A stretch of DNA of 64,000 nt from Lentilitoribacter sp. Alg239-R112. Its GTDB lineage: Bacteria > Pseudomonadota > Alphaproteobacteria > Rhizobiales > Rhizobiaceae. The translations under genes and the position numbers were made by a program. Location of the stretch: positions 248,001 to 312,000 of the forward strand of contig NZ_LS999835.1 of the NCBI RefSeq assembly GCF_900537175.1, written 5' to 3'. The notes below the pieces were generated by a model. That model was not told where the DNA came from, did not search any database, and worked only from the letters and a program-made list of their open reading frames with translations. Positions within the stretch are counted from its first letter, which is position 1. Each line of letters starts with the position of its first letter. Shown here piece after piece: positions 17,119 to 24,808 of the stretch.

Positions 17119-18180
17119 ATGACTGAACCTCAAGATTTTGAAAAAGTTATTAAAGATAGCCCGCAGTCAGTTGCTGATTTCAGCGAAGACCATCAAGGGT
17201 TTGCCCATCGGTTGCATGTGTTTTTACATCAAACCCCATCTGCGGTACCCCTTATCGTACTTGTTATTTCTATAGCTATTTTTGGAATTTTACTGGGATC
17301 GAAATTTTTCTCCCCGTTTGCATTAACTTTGATCCTTCAGCAAGTTGCGATTGTCGGGATTGTTGGTGCTGCGCAATCCCTTGTGATTTTAACCGCCGGT
17401 ATTGATCTATCCGTCGGCGCGATCATGGTTTTATCATCCGTCGTCATGGGGCAATTTACCTTTCGCTATGGTTTGCCTGTAGAAATTGCGGTCGCAGCTG
17501 GTCTGGCGGTCGGAACGATTTGCGGGTACATAAATGGTTGGTTGATCGCGGTGATGAAGCTTCCTCCATTTATTGTAACGCTTGGAATGTGGCAAATTAT
17601 TCTTGCAACAAATTTCCTTTATTCCGCTAATGAAACTATCCGAAGTCAGGATATCGCCAAGAATGCTCAGTTGCTGCATTTCTTCGGTGAGAAAATTAAG
17701 GTCGGAGGCGCTGTCTTTACCTATGGCGTAATCTTCATGGTTCTGTTGATTATCCTGCTTGCTTATATGCTGAGGGAAACTGCCTGGGGACGGCATGTCT
17801 ATGCCGTTGGTGATGATCCTGATGCGGCTGAACTCTCTGGCGTTCGGGTGAAACGCACGCTTATCTCGGTATATGCCCTTGCGGGTCTTATATGTGCCTT
17901 TGCGGGATGGGCACTTATCGGTCGCATTGGTTCTGTTTCCCCCACATCAGGGCAATTATCAAATATTGAATCTATCACGGCGGTGGTGATTGGTGGTATT
18001 TCACTCTTTGGTGGTAGAGGCTCCATTTTGGGTATGCTATTCGGCGCGCTCATAGTTGGTGTGTTCACTTTGGGGCTGAGACTTCTGGGCGCAGACGCAC
18101 AATGGACTTACCTGCTTATAGGGGCTTTGATTATTGGTGCCGTAGCTCTGGATCAGTGGATTAGAAAGGTGGCAGGATGA
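17119..18180 (+). CDS. frcC: sugar ABC transporter permease (fructose type)
   Basis: A 353-residue inner-membrane protein of the BPD_transp_2 family. After a roughly 40-residue polar N-terminus there are about eight to ten hydrophobic segments. The characteristic loop ILTAGIDLSVGAIMVLSSVV (about residues 92-111) and the cytoplasmic coupling region YAVGDDPDAAELSGVRVKR (about 227-245) are clear. It should form the dimeric channel of the FrcBCA importer. The end of the gene, encoding LDQWIRKVAG, is repeated just downstream (18245-18278) with mostly synonymous changes. Confidence 0.93.
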   Translation: MTEPQDFEKVIKDSPQSVADFSEDHQGFAHRLHVFLHQTPSAVPLIVLVISIAIFGILLGSKFFSPFALTLILQQVAIVGIVGAAQSLVILTAGIDLSVGAIMVLSSVVMGQFTFRYGLPVEIAVAAGLAVGTICGYINGWLIAVMKLPPFIVTLGMWQIILATNFLYSANETIRSQDIAKNAQLLHFFGEKIKVGGAVFTYGVIFMVLLIILLAYMLRETAWGRHVYAVGDDPDAAELSGVRVKRTLISVYALAGLICAFAGWALIGRIGSVSPTSGQLSNIESITAVVIGGISLFGGRGSILGMLFGALIVGVFTLGLRLLGADAQWTYLLIGALIIGAVALDQWIRKVAG

Positions 18181-18182
18181 TT

Positions 18183-18278
18183 ATGTTAGAAGTGGTCCAC
18201 CCTCTTGATGGGAAACCCATCTGCCGGGTTGTCGGCAAAGCCTCCTTGGATCAATGGATCAGAAAGGTAGCAGGATGA
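18183..18278 (+). pseudogene. 31-codon ORF ending in a copy of the FrcC C-terminus (duplication scar)
   Basis: Between frcC and frcA an ATG at 18183 opens a frame whose last ten codons encode LDQWIRKVAG and a TGA, identical in protein to the end of FrcC. The DNA differs at about four positions in this stretch and all differences are synonymous. The first 21 codons (MLEVVHPLDGKPICRVVGKA and one more) match nothing in FrcC. This looks like a recombination scar carrying the end of a diverged frcC copy, or less likely a real small peptide gene. Confidence 0.45.
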
Positions 18279-18292
18279 TGGGAGATAAGCAT

Positions 18293-19057
18293 ATGGAACC
18301 AATTCTCACCGGTCGTAATCTTGTTAAGCGATACGGCAAAGTGACAGCACTTGATCATTGTGATTTTGATCTGTACCCGGGTGAAATTCTTGCGGTTATC
18401 GGCGATAATGGTGCTGGTAAATCAACGCTTATTAAGGCTGTTTCAGGTGCTGTTACGCCAGATGAAGGCGAGATATTCCTTGATGGAAAATCGGTACATT
18501 TTACCTCCCCTATTCAGGGGCGGGAACATGGAATTGAAACAGTTTATCAAACGCTTGCCATGTCGCCTGCATTATCAATCGCTGATAATATGTTTATGGG
18601 CCGTGAATTGCGCAAGCCCGGCATTATGGGTGATTTATTCAGACGCCTTGACCGCAAGAAAATGGAAGAGATTGCACGGGAAAAGCTTTCCGAGTTGGGA
18701 CTTTTAACAATCCAGAATATCAATCAGGCTGTTGAGACTTTATCCGGTGGGCAAAGACAAGGCGTTGCCGTTGCGCGCGCGGCGGCATTTGGTTCAAAAG
18801 TTATCATCATGGATGAACCGACGGCGGCGCTTGGTGTTAAAGAATCGCGAAAAGTCATGGAACTGATCCAAGATGTAAAATCAAAGGGCATCCCAATTGT
18901 GCTTATTTCACACAACATGCCACAGGTCTTTGAAGTTGCTGATCGAATTCATGTTCACAGACTTGGCAAACGTTTGTGCGTTATCAATCCGAAAGACTAT
19001 ACAATGTCGGATGCTGTTGCATTTATGACAGGCGCAAAAGAGCCAGAAATTGCTTAA
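18293..19057 (+). CDS. frcA: sugar ABC transporter ATP-binding protein (fructose type)
   Basis: A 254-residue ATPase with a single nucleotide-binding domain. Walker A is GDNGAGKSTLIKA near residue 36, the signature TLSGGQRQGVAVARA near 146 and Walker B VIIMDEPTAAL near 168. The start chosen is the ATG at 18293 after GGGAG; upstream in-frame ATGs at 18254 and 18275 fall in the duplicated frcC tail. Most sugar ATPases of this class are double domains, so the single-domain size is typical of FrcA. It powers FrcC in the inner membrane. Confidence 0.93.
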   Translation: MEPILTGRNLVKRYGKVTALDHCDFDLYPGEILAVIGDNGAGKSTLIKAVSGAVTPDEGEIFLDGKSVHFTSPIQGREHGIETVYQTLAMSPALSIADNMFMGRELRKPGIMGDLFRRLDRKKMEEIAREKLSELGLLTIQNINQAVETLSGGQRQGVAVARAAAFGSKVIIMDEPTAALGVKESRKVMELIQDVKSKGIPIVLISHNMPQVFEVADRIHVHRLGKRLCVINPKDYTMSDAVAFMTGAKEPEIA

Positions 19058-19063
19058 TTGAAT

Positions 19064-19669
19064 ATGGAACTTCCTGAGCTGAAATCGCATATATTGGAGC
19101 TGGCAAAAGATAAACAGCGTTTTATAGTTGGCATTGCTGGACCACCAGCCTCGGGGAAGTCGACACTGGCTGAATCCCTTTGTCAGAATATTAATAATTC
19201 TGTTGTTGTTCCTATGGATGGATTTCACCTGCCTAACGATGTGTTGGAACAAAGGGGTGTGCTCGAACGCAAAGGTGCACATTTCACATTTGATGCCGAG
19301 GGCTTTATCCAACTGGTAAATCAAATCAGGAACGCTGAAAAACTTGTCGAAGTTCCTGAATTTGACCGTTCTCAAGATAAAGTTGTGTTCAATAAGCTGA
19401 CGGTAAGTTCTGAAAATAGGATCGTAATTATCGAAGGCAATTATCTTTTTTTAGATGAAGAGCCTTGGTCAGCGCTAAAGTCAATGTTTGATGTGAGCAT
19501 ATGCATTTCCCCACAATTGGAGGAGATAAAACGACGATTGCTAAAACGCTGGCTTGACCACGGATATTCTGAATCCGATGCCCTGCGAAAAGTTCAGTCA
19601 AATGATCTGCCCAACGCGCAATATATTCTCGAGCATTCTAGTACTTCTGACATTATGTTAAATGGCTAG
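19064..19669 (+). CDS. frcK: P-loop kinase of the fructose operon (FrcK-type)
   Basis: A 201-residue protein with a P-loop (GIAGPPASGKSTLAESL, residues about 22-38) and a downstream acidic motif (VPMDGFHLPNDV, about 48-59), resembling the pantothenate/uridine kinase family and rhizobial FrcK. A TTG two codons earlier at 19058 is possible. It begins 6 bp after frcA. In rhizobia this gene is co-transcribed with the transporter, and it is thought to phosphorylate an imported sugar or derivative. No enzyme activity can be read directly from this sequence. Confidence 0.88.
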   Translation: MELPELKSHILELAKDKQRFIVGIAGPPASGKSTLAESLCQNINNSVVVPMDGFHLPNDVLEQRGVLERKGAHFTFDAEGFIQLVNQIRNAEKLVEVPEFDRSQDKVVFNKLTVSSENRIVIIEGNYLFLDEEPWSALKSMFDVSICISPQLEEIKRRLLKRWLDHGYSESDALRKVQSNDLPNAQYILEHSSTSDIMLNG

Positions 19670-19689
19670 AAGAACTTAAATCAAAGTGA

Positions 19690-19706
19690 GTGGTGACCCC
19701 GGCAGG
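19690..19706 (+). repeat. copy of the tRNA-Arg 3' end, possible att remnant (left)
   Basis: GTGGTGACCCCGGCAGG matches 16 of 17 bases of the 3' end of the tRNA-Arg gene as read on this strand (21384-21400), and both copies continue into TTC. The copies are direct repeats about 1.69 kb apart and enclose two genes. This is the arrangement left by integration into a tRNA 3' end. Confidence 0.55.
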
Positions 19707-19792
19707 TTCTTGGAAACGACTGTAAATCAGTGTTTTGGGGGAAAGTGTGTAATGCACTCACTATTGTCCGTGTTCAATCGTTTCCGATCACC
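19692..19792 (+). ncRNA. possible structured RNA downstream of frcK
   Basis: GGTGACC (19692-19698) can pair with GATCACC (19786-19792) with one mismatch. The adjoining GGAAACGA (19712-19719) pairs perfectly with TCGTTTCC (19778-19785). Inside, ACTG-TAAAT-CAGT forms a small hairpin (19719-19731) and AGTGTG...CACTCACT a second one (19745-19762). The result is a closed, branched structure about 100 nt long in a gene-free stretch. I do not recognise a known RNA family. A tRNA fold was tried and does not fit. Confidence 0.4.
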
Positions 19793-19818
19793 TAGTTAGC
19801 GTTTGATTAGTAGAGGTG

Positions 19819-19847
19819 TTGACAATTTTGGTAACAAAATATCTATT
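19819..19847 (+). promoter_or_regulatory. sigma-70-like promoter of the islet genes
   Basis: TTGACA at 19819-19824, then a 17-bp spacer, then TCTATT at 19842-19847. The -35 box is a perfect consensus and the -10 box matches four of six positions. It lies 35 bp upstream of the first islet gene (start 19882), which gives the two-gene cassette its own promoter. Confidence 0.5.
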
Positions 19848-19881
19848 CTATTGGAAGTTGTAGTGATGAGGGATCGCAAAC

Positions 19882-20742
19882 ATGAAAATGCATTTCAGGG
19901 CCTCGTTGTCTGTGGCATTGCTGGGCACATTGATTTCACTTGGGGCTGGAGTATTTTCCGCAATTGAACTTCAAGACATATATAAGGCGGTGGTGCTTTC
20001 TGTATTGATTGAAATTGTTTTGTTGTTGGCGGCTTTGGGTGTTCTTATTTTTGAGCTGAAATCTGAATTTCATTCGTGGTTATCTTCACTCATAACATTG
20101 ATAAGAGCATCAAGTAATTTCTCTAGCACAAAGGATGAGATTTTCCGCGAACGATACGACAATATAATGATAGAGCTGAATGAACTTTGTGAAGGAAGAT
20201 ACTCGCTGTCGAATATAAGCGAAGTTTATGACGACGATATAAGATCAATTCGTTTGTTGCAGAAAGGAGATACTTTGCGTTCAATGTGTCCCGTTCAGGG
20301 CACCGCGAAGGATGCTGAGAAACAACTAAGCAACAAGAACTTTATTGCTTCAATGGAGGCGCACTATCGTGCAGCTGATAGAAAGGCAAACATTCATCGT
20401 ATTTATATATTTGAATCAAGCGCGACATTTAAAAGTGATCTGGTTCAAAACCATTTGATGAACTCGGCCTTTCTTCCAAGTTCTTCCACAAAAGAACGGC
20501 TACTAAGTGTGTCAATCATATTATTGGATGACGATAGATTTCATGATGCACGTGAGCTTCCTCACGACTTCATAATTTTTGGTGATAGGAAGGTATCAGT
20601 GGGGAGAATAGCGCAAGATTCTCGCGTGGCTGGGGGTGATGTTTTTGTTGATCGGCAGTCTGTTGCAAAATACCGAATGGAATATGACCGATTGTTACGT
20701 ATTTCAGAGGATTACGAAAAATTTGAGCTACAAAAAAGTTGA
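19882..20742 (+). CDS. two-TM membrane protein of unknown function, islet gene 1
   Basis: A 286-residue protein I do not recognise. Two hydrophobic helices at about residues 8-28 and 34-57 form a hairpin anchor. A helical linker and a soluble domain (about 75-286) follow and should face the cytoplasm. The last 110 residues alternate strands and helices (NIHRIYIFESSATF, SVSIILLDDDRF, HDFIIFGDRKVSVGRI). This is loosely reminiscent of phospholipase-D-like sensor or effector domains, but the catalytic HKD motif is absent. Its end overlaps the next gene. The gene lies between two copies of a tRNA end, so it is probably acquired. Confidence 0.75.
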   Translation: MKMHFRASLSVALLGTLISLGAGVFSAIELQDIYKAVVLSVLIEIVLLLAALGVLIFELKSEFHSWLSSLITLIRASSNFSSTKDEIFRERYDNIMIELNELCEGRYSLSNISEVYDDDIRSIRLLQKGDTLRSMCPVQGTAKDAEKQLSNKNFIASMEAHYRAADRKANIHRIYIFESSATFKSDLVQNHLMNSAFLPSSSTKERLLSVSIILLDDDRFHDARELPHDFIIFGDRKVSVGRIAQDSRVAGGDVFVDRQSVAKYRMEYDRLLRISEDYEKFELQKS

Positions 20743-21304
20743 TGTGCTGGACTGGCCTGATACCTCCATCATTGGAGAGGTATTTCATGAAATCAGAAAA
20801 GTATCCTCTCTTGATATTGAGTTTCCATTTTCAGTCCAGTTGCTAGAAAATCCAAAATATTCAGTTCTTGGCAGAAATTTACTCATTTTCCCGGGAGCAG
20901 TAGATGGCACTCTTCACGACTATATTCATATTTTGTTGGGTAGGAGTTTTCTTCCATTGGATGAAGCCGTGGTCGTGGGGTGTTGCATGGGATCAACTGG
21001 AAAGATGTCGAAAATTCAAACTGATTTATTTACTTTTTTGGCAAGCACTATTTATCCGACTTTCTATCGCTTCACCTCTTCGGAAAAAAAGTTGTTTGAA
21101 TGGGCGGTCTCGCTGGGAAGTACTTACTGCAAATGTGATTTAAGTAAAATTGAAAAGAGTAAACTAGCAAAAATGACCATATCCGAAGCCAGAGATTATT
21201 GTTTGTCAGATTGGCAACAGGTTTTGAAGTTTTATAAAGCAGAAGCTAGGCGATTTCCGGACGAAATTTCTTCTGCACGCCTACTAAATTATATACAAAG
21301 CTGA
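20684..21304 (+). CDS. protein with a COQ4-type HDxxHx11E motif, islet gene 2
   Basis: A 206-residue protein if started at the ATG at 20684. Because it overlaps gene 1 by 59 bp, TTG 20723 or GTG 20744 are alternatives. The segment LHDYIHILLGRSFLPLDEA (about residues 77-95) gives H-D-x-x-H-x11-E, the metal-binding motif of COQ4, the ubiquinone-biosynthesis protein. The surrounding sequence is mainly helical, as in COQ4, but I see no wider similarity to genuine COQ4. No signal peptide or TM helix. Translational coupling with gene 1 suggests that they work together. Function unknown. Confidence 0.75.
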   Translation: MTDCYVFQRITKNLSYKKVDVLDWPDTSIIGEVFHEIRKVSSLDIEFPFSVQLLENPKYSVLGRNLLIFPGAVDGTLHDYIHILLGRSFLPLDEAVVVGCCMGSTGKMSKIQTDLFTFLASTIYPTFYRFTSSEKKLFEWAVSLGSTYCKCDLSKIEKSKLAKMTISEARDYCLSDWQQVLKFYKAEARRFPDEISSARLLNYIQS

Positions 21305-21383
21305 GCGCATGCACCGTATTGGCACGTAAGTTCACTTCTCCCCAGCTGCGTTAACTGAATATTGTAATTCCAACACAATAAGG

Positions 21384-21400
21384 GTGGTGATCCCGGCAGG
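21384..21400 (+). repeat. tRNA-Arg 3'-end copy inside the tRNA gene (right boundary of the islet)
   Basis: GTGGTGATCCCGGCAGG is the complement of the last bases of the tRNA-Arg gene, including the acceptor 3' strand and the CCA. It pairs with the 16/17 identical copy at 19690-19706. The intact tRNA lies to the right, so an inserted element would occupy the left side, where the two unknown genes are. Confidence 0.55.
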
Positions 21401-21460
21401 ATTCGAACCTGCGACACCAGGATTAGGAATCCTGTGCTCTATCCCCTGAGCTACGGGACC
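21385..21460 (-). tRNA. tRNA-Arg (anticodon CCT)
   Basis: Read on the minus strand, the gene starts GGTCCCGTAGCTCAGGGG and ends CGGGATCACCA. The acceptor stem GGTCCCG/CGGGATC pairs fully with one G-U. The anticodon stem CAGGA/TCCTG holds the loop TTCCTAA, so the anticodon is CCT. The T arm CAGG-TTCGAAT-CCTG is canonical, and CCA is encoded. The gene reads AGG codons as arginine. Its 3' end borders the two-gene islet and is duplicated at 19690-19706. Confidence 0.97.
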
Positions 21461-21559
21461 AGATGATTGTATTCGCACACAATCGGATAATATGTTACCC
21501 CATAATAATATTTTCGAAACAATACAATCGCCCAAAACACAATTGACGATGTAATCAAG

Positions 21560-22339
21560 ATGATTTCAGATTTAAATTTCGGTTTGCCGCTTGAGTATCA
21601 GCTTATGCCTGATTGGTTTGATGCGCATAATATAAAAGCCGATACAGAAGATAAAAATGCTAGCTTGCTGGAAACTCTTTCCGCCTATGATGTAAAGTCA
21701 GTGCTTGATATGACCTGCGGAACCGGCAGTCAGGTGTTTCATTTATCCAAGCATGATTTTGATGTGATTGGGTCAGATTTCAGTCCAGAGCTTTTGAAAA
21801 TTGCGCGCGAAAAATCAAAAGCTTTGGGCAAAAATCTCTCGTTTATCGATGGTGATATGCGCGATATTCAAGTTGGGCGATTTGACGCGGTCATCACAAT
21901 GTTCAATGCTATTGGACATGTATCCAAACATGATTTTTTAAAAACGATCGGCAATGTGCGCAACAATCTCAAGCCCGGTGGGTTTTATGTCTTTGATATC
22001 TTTAACTTGGAAGCGATGAGCGATGATGCCATAAAATCCCTGGAGGTTGTTCAGGAAAAAGAAGTCGGAAGTGCGCGTTTTCATCAACATCAAATCTCAC
22101 AGATTGATCATGAAAGAGGTTTGATGATCTCGACGGATCATTATGATATTCATTGGCATGATGGACGACGAGAGCAGTGCCAAAATACCTTTATGTTACA
22201 AATCTATACAGCTGACGAGTTGAAAGATTTATTACAGCAATCTGGTTTTGCGGTTGTCAAACAAACCGAGCTCGATGGATCGGAGTTAATCGACGATAAA
22301 TCGCTGGAAATTTTAACAGTCGCAAAAAAGTTGAGCTGA
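21560..22339 (+). CDS. class I SAM-dependent methyltransferase
   Basis: A 259-residue methyltransferase. Motif I is SVLDMTCGTGSQVFHLSKHD (residues about 50-69), followed by the acidic post-I residue in VIGSDFSPELLKIAREK and motif II in FDAVITMFNAIGHV (about 112-125). The second half has beta strands rich in histidine (MISTDHYDIHWHDGRREQC), typical of a small group of class I enzymes with a short substrate-binding insert. Substrate unknown. It stands alone between the tRNA and a convergent M20 gene. Confidence 0.88.
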   Translation: MISDLNFGLPLEYQLMPDWFDAHNIKADTEDKNASLLETLSAYDVKSVLDMTCGTGSQVFHLSKHDFDVIGSDFSPELLKIAREKSKALGKNLSFIDGDMRDIQVGRFDAVITMFNAIGHVSKHDFLKTIGNVRNNLKPGGFYVFDIFNLEAMSDDAIKSLEVVQEKEVGSARFHQHQISQIDHERGLMISTDHYDIHWHDGRREQCQNTFMLQIYTADELKDLLQQSGFAVVKQTELDGSELIDDKSLEILTVAKKLS

Positions 22340-22414
22340 TGTCAGTTCTACTGTGAGAAGCGTTAAAATGCCTGTTATGCCAGCATAAGTTGATATTAAA
22401 ATGTTATTAAAATC

Positions 22415-23575
22415 TTATGCGAGTGCTCGCTCTGCAAGTTTAACCCAGTACGAAACACCATAGGGTATAGCTTCGTCATTAAAGTCATATGCTGCGTTGT
22501 GAAGTGCGGGTGTATCGCCGTTGCCCATCATAATATACGTGCCTGGTCGCTGTTCGAGCATGTAGGAAAAATCTTCGGCGCCCATGTTTGGTGCAGCCAT
22601 TCTGTTGACCTTATTTTCGCCGACAATTTCGGCTGCAATATCAGCGGCAAAATCTGTTTGCGTGTTGTGATTGACAGTCACTGGGTAGTTCCGTTTGTAG
22701 TGAACCTCTGCTGCCATGTCATAACTTGCCGCAATATTATTGGCGATGCTTTTAAGGCGCGTTTCGGCAAGATCACGTAACTCGTTTTTGAGGGTTCGTA
22801 TTGTCCCGGAAATAACAGCCTGTTCGGGCAGTACATTCATGGCCGTTCCAGCGTGAAATTTTGTCACTGAAATAACCAGACTTTCAAGCGGGTTGGTGTT
22901 TCGTGATGCGACTGTTTGCAGGGCCGTTACCACATTAGCACCTGCCACAATTGTATCTGTTGCAGTATGTGGATATGCGGCATGACCACCGCGCCCCGTC
23001 AGTGTTATCTCAAACTCATCAGTGGATGCCCAAATTGCGCCGTGGCAAATGGCAAACTCGCCAACCGGGATACCGGGCATATTATGCATTGCAAAAACTT
23101 CATCAATAGCAAATGTGTCGAGCATGCCATCGTCGATCATTGCTTTTGCACCTGCGCCACCCTCTTCAGCAGGTTGGAAGATTAGAGCGACGGTGCCTTT
23201 GAAATTGCGTGTTGAAGCGAGGTGTTTGGCCGCTCCTAAAAGCATAGATGTATGGCCATCATGCCCGCAAGCATGCATCTTGCCCTTTGTTTTGGATGCC
23301 CAAGGCTTGCCTGATATTTCTTCAATCGGAAGTGCATCCATATCCGCGCGAAGGCCGATGGTTTTGCCGGGGCCACCATTTCCCCTAATAAGCGCAACAA
23401 GGCCTGTTTTACCCAAGCCTGTTGTGATCTCATCCACGCCAAACGATCTTAGTTGCTCTTCAACAAATTTCGCTGTTTCAAACACATCATATTGAAGTTC
23501 AGGGTTTTGGTGGAGTTTACGCCGCCAATCCGTAATTTCGACATGGAGTTCGTTTAAGCTGTTGAGTATAGGCAT
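22415..23575 (-). CDS. M20-family amidohydrolase (aminoacylase/hippurate hydrolase type)
   Basis: A 386-residue metallopeptidase-fold enzyme. Metal and catalytic motifs are GLRADMDALPIEE (residues about 72-84), HACGHDGHTSMLLGAAKHLA (about 101-120) and QPAEEGGAGAKAMIDDG (about 133-149). The lid/dimerisation domain follows around TLTGRGGHAAYPHTATD. Members remove N-acyl groups from amino acids or related amides. The start at 23575 is the first ATG and leaves a normal-length N-terminus (WRRKLHQNPELQYDVFETA). The substrate cannot be decided from sequence. Confidence 0.9.
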   Translation of the reverse strand: MPILNSLNELHVEITDWRRKLHQNPELQYDVFETAKFVEEQLRSFGVDEITTGLGKTGLVALIRGNGGPGKTIGLRADMDALPIEEISGKPWASKTKGKMHACGHDGHTSMLLGAAKHLASTRNFKGTVALIFQPAEEGGAGAKAMIDDGMLDTFAIDEVFAMHNMPGIPVGEFAICHGAIWASTDEFEITLTGRGGHAAYPHTATDTIVAGANVVTALQTVASRNTNPLESLVISVTKFHAGTAMNVLPEQAVISGTIRTLKNELRDLAETRLKSIANNIAASYDMAAEVHYKRNYPVTVNHNTQTDFAADIAAEIVGENKVNRMAAPNMGAEDFSYMLEQRPGTYIMMGNGDTPALHNAAYDFNDEAIPYGVSYWVKLAERALA

Positions 23576-23707
23576 AAGAGATCCTTGATGGATTTTATTT
23601 ATTGCGTAATATGGTGCACAAGTATTAGTGTCGGGCGTAGATTCAATATTGATGGTTTAGTGTAAAAATCACTCAAACAAAACTGAAAACTGGGTTATGG
23701 GGTAAAA

Positions 23708-24808
23708 ATGAATCGTTATACTCGGCTGTCTACCACGCAGTGGCTTCGAGCATTTGCTGTGGTCTTATCTGTGATCATATTTTCCAGTTTTAGTTTTCAA
23801 AGTACAGCCTTTGCTGGACCTTATATTACCGTTGATGCTGGTTCTGGCCGAGTTATCAACCACGATCAGGCATTTCAGAAGTGGTATCCTGCGTCAATTA
23901 CCAAGATCATGACAGCCTATCTTGCTTTTAAGGCAGTAAAATCGGGTCGTTTAAGTATGAAATCAATGGTAACGATGAGCAAATATGCCGCATCTAAGCC
24001 GGCGAGTAAAATGTATTTTAAGCCGGGAACGCAGTTTACACTCGATTCCGGTCTTAAGTTTCTGTTGGTTAAATCTGCAAATGATGTAGCGGTTGCGATT
24101 GCTGAAACGATCAGTGGTTCGGAGCAGGCATTTGTTAATCTTATGAATAGGGAAGCCAGACGTATTGGTATGATATCCACGCGCTTTGCTAATCCTAACG
24201 GTTTACCTGGTGGAACTCAGTATACAACAGCGCGAGATTTAGCCGTGCTTGCCGTGACTGTGCGCCGTGAATTTCCACGTTATCAGTCATATTTTTCGTT
24301 GGAGGGTTTTTCAACGGGTAAGAAAAAGTACACAAATTATAACCTGCTATTAGGTCGTTTTGCCGGTGCTAATGGTATGAAAACAGGATTCATTTGTGCG
24401 TCTGGTTTCAATCTAGTTGGTTCCGCCACACGCGGTGGTAAAAGCATTATCACTGTAGTTTTGGGTGCAAAAAGCCAAGAGGCGCGGGCTGAACTTGCCG
24501 CTGAGCTGTTGCAGGCCGGATTTAGAGGCAAGCGGACAAATGCTAAACTATCAACACTTCAGCCCTACGGCGCAACTCGCAACCAACTAGCCAATATCCG
24601 CAATCAGATTTGCACTAAAGAAGCTCGAGCTGCCCGCTATGATGGGCGCGATGTTGAAGGGAAAATGGTGCTTAAATCACCATATATAAAGGCAATGCGT
24701 CGTGAACCAAGGGTTGTTTCCGCACCGTTTAGCGCTGTTGTCGCAGCAAGTGCAAAATTGCCGAGATCAAGAAATGTTCCTATTCCTGCACCACGTCCCA
24801 AACGCTAA
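23708..24808 (+). CDS. D-alanyl-D-alanine carboxypeptidase (S11 penicillin-binding protein)
   Basis: A 366-residue exported peptidase. An uncleaved or signal-type hydrophobic stretch covers residues about 14-36 (FAVVLSVIIFSSFSFQSTAFA). The three active-site motifs are present: S-x-x-K in YPASITKIM (about 60), S-x-N in KSANDVAV (about 117) and K-T-G in MKTGFI (about 225). It trims the terminal D-alanine of peptidoglycan side chains in the periplasm. The C-terminal tail is basic and proline-rich and may interact with the membrane or wall. It overlaps the convergent small gene by 4 bp. Confidence 0.93.
   Translation: MNRYTRLSTTQWLRAFAVVLSVIIFSSFSFQSTAFAGPYITVDAGSGRVINHDQAFQKWYPASITKIMTAYLAFKAVKSGRLSMKSMVTMSKYAASKPASKMYFKPGTQFTLDSGLKFLLVKSANDVAVAIAETISGSEQAFVNLMNREARRIGMISTRFANPNGLPGGTQYTTARDLAVLAVTVRREFPRYQSYFSLEGFSTGKKKYTNYNLLLGRFAGANGMKTGFICASGFNLVGSATRGGKSIITVVLGAKSQEARAELAAELLQAGFRGKRTNAKLSTLQPYGATRNQLANIRNQICTKEARAARYDGRDVEGKMVLKSPYIKAMRREPRVVSAPFSAVVAASAKLPRSRNVPIPAPRPKR

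Noticed and set aside
19690..19795. A second, degenerate tRNA gene (acceptor-like ends, CTGTAAA resembling a Tyr anticodon loop, TTCAATC resembling a T loop)
   Set aside because: The T stem does not pair, the base after the loop is G rather than C, there is no D arm, and the length is too great. It is kept only as a possible structured RNA and a tRNA-end repeat.
23022..23495. 157-codon plus-strand ORF inside the M20 amidohydrolase gene
   Set aside because: Antisense shadow of an intact gene with all metal motifs.
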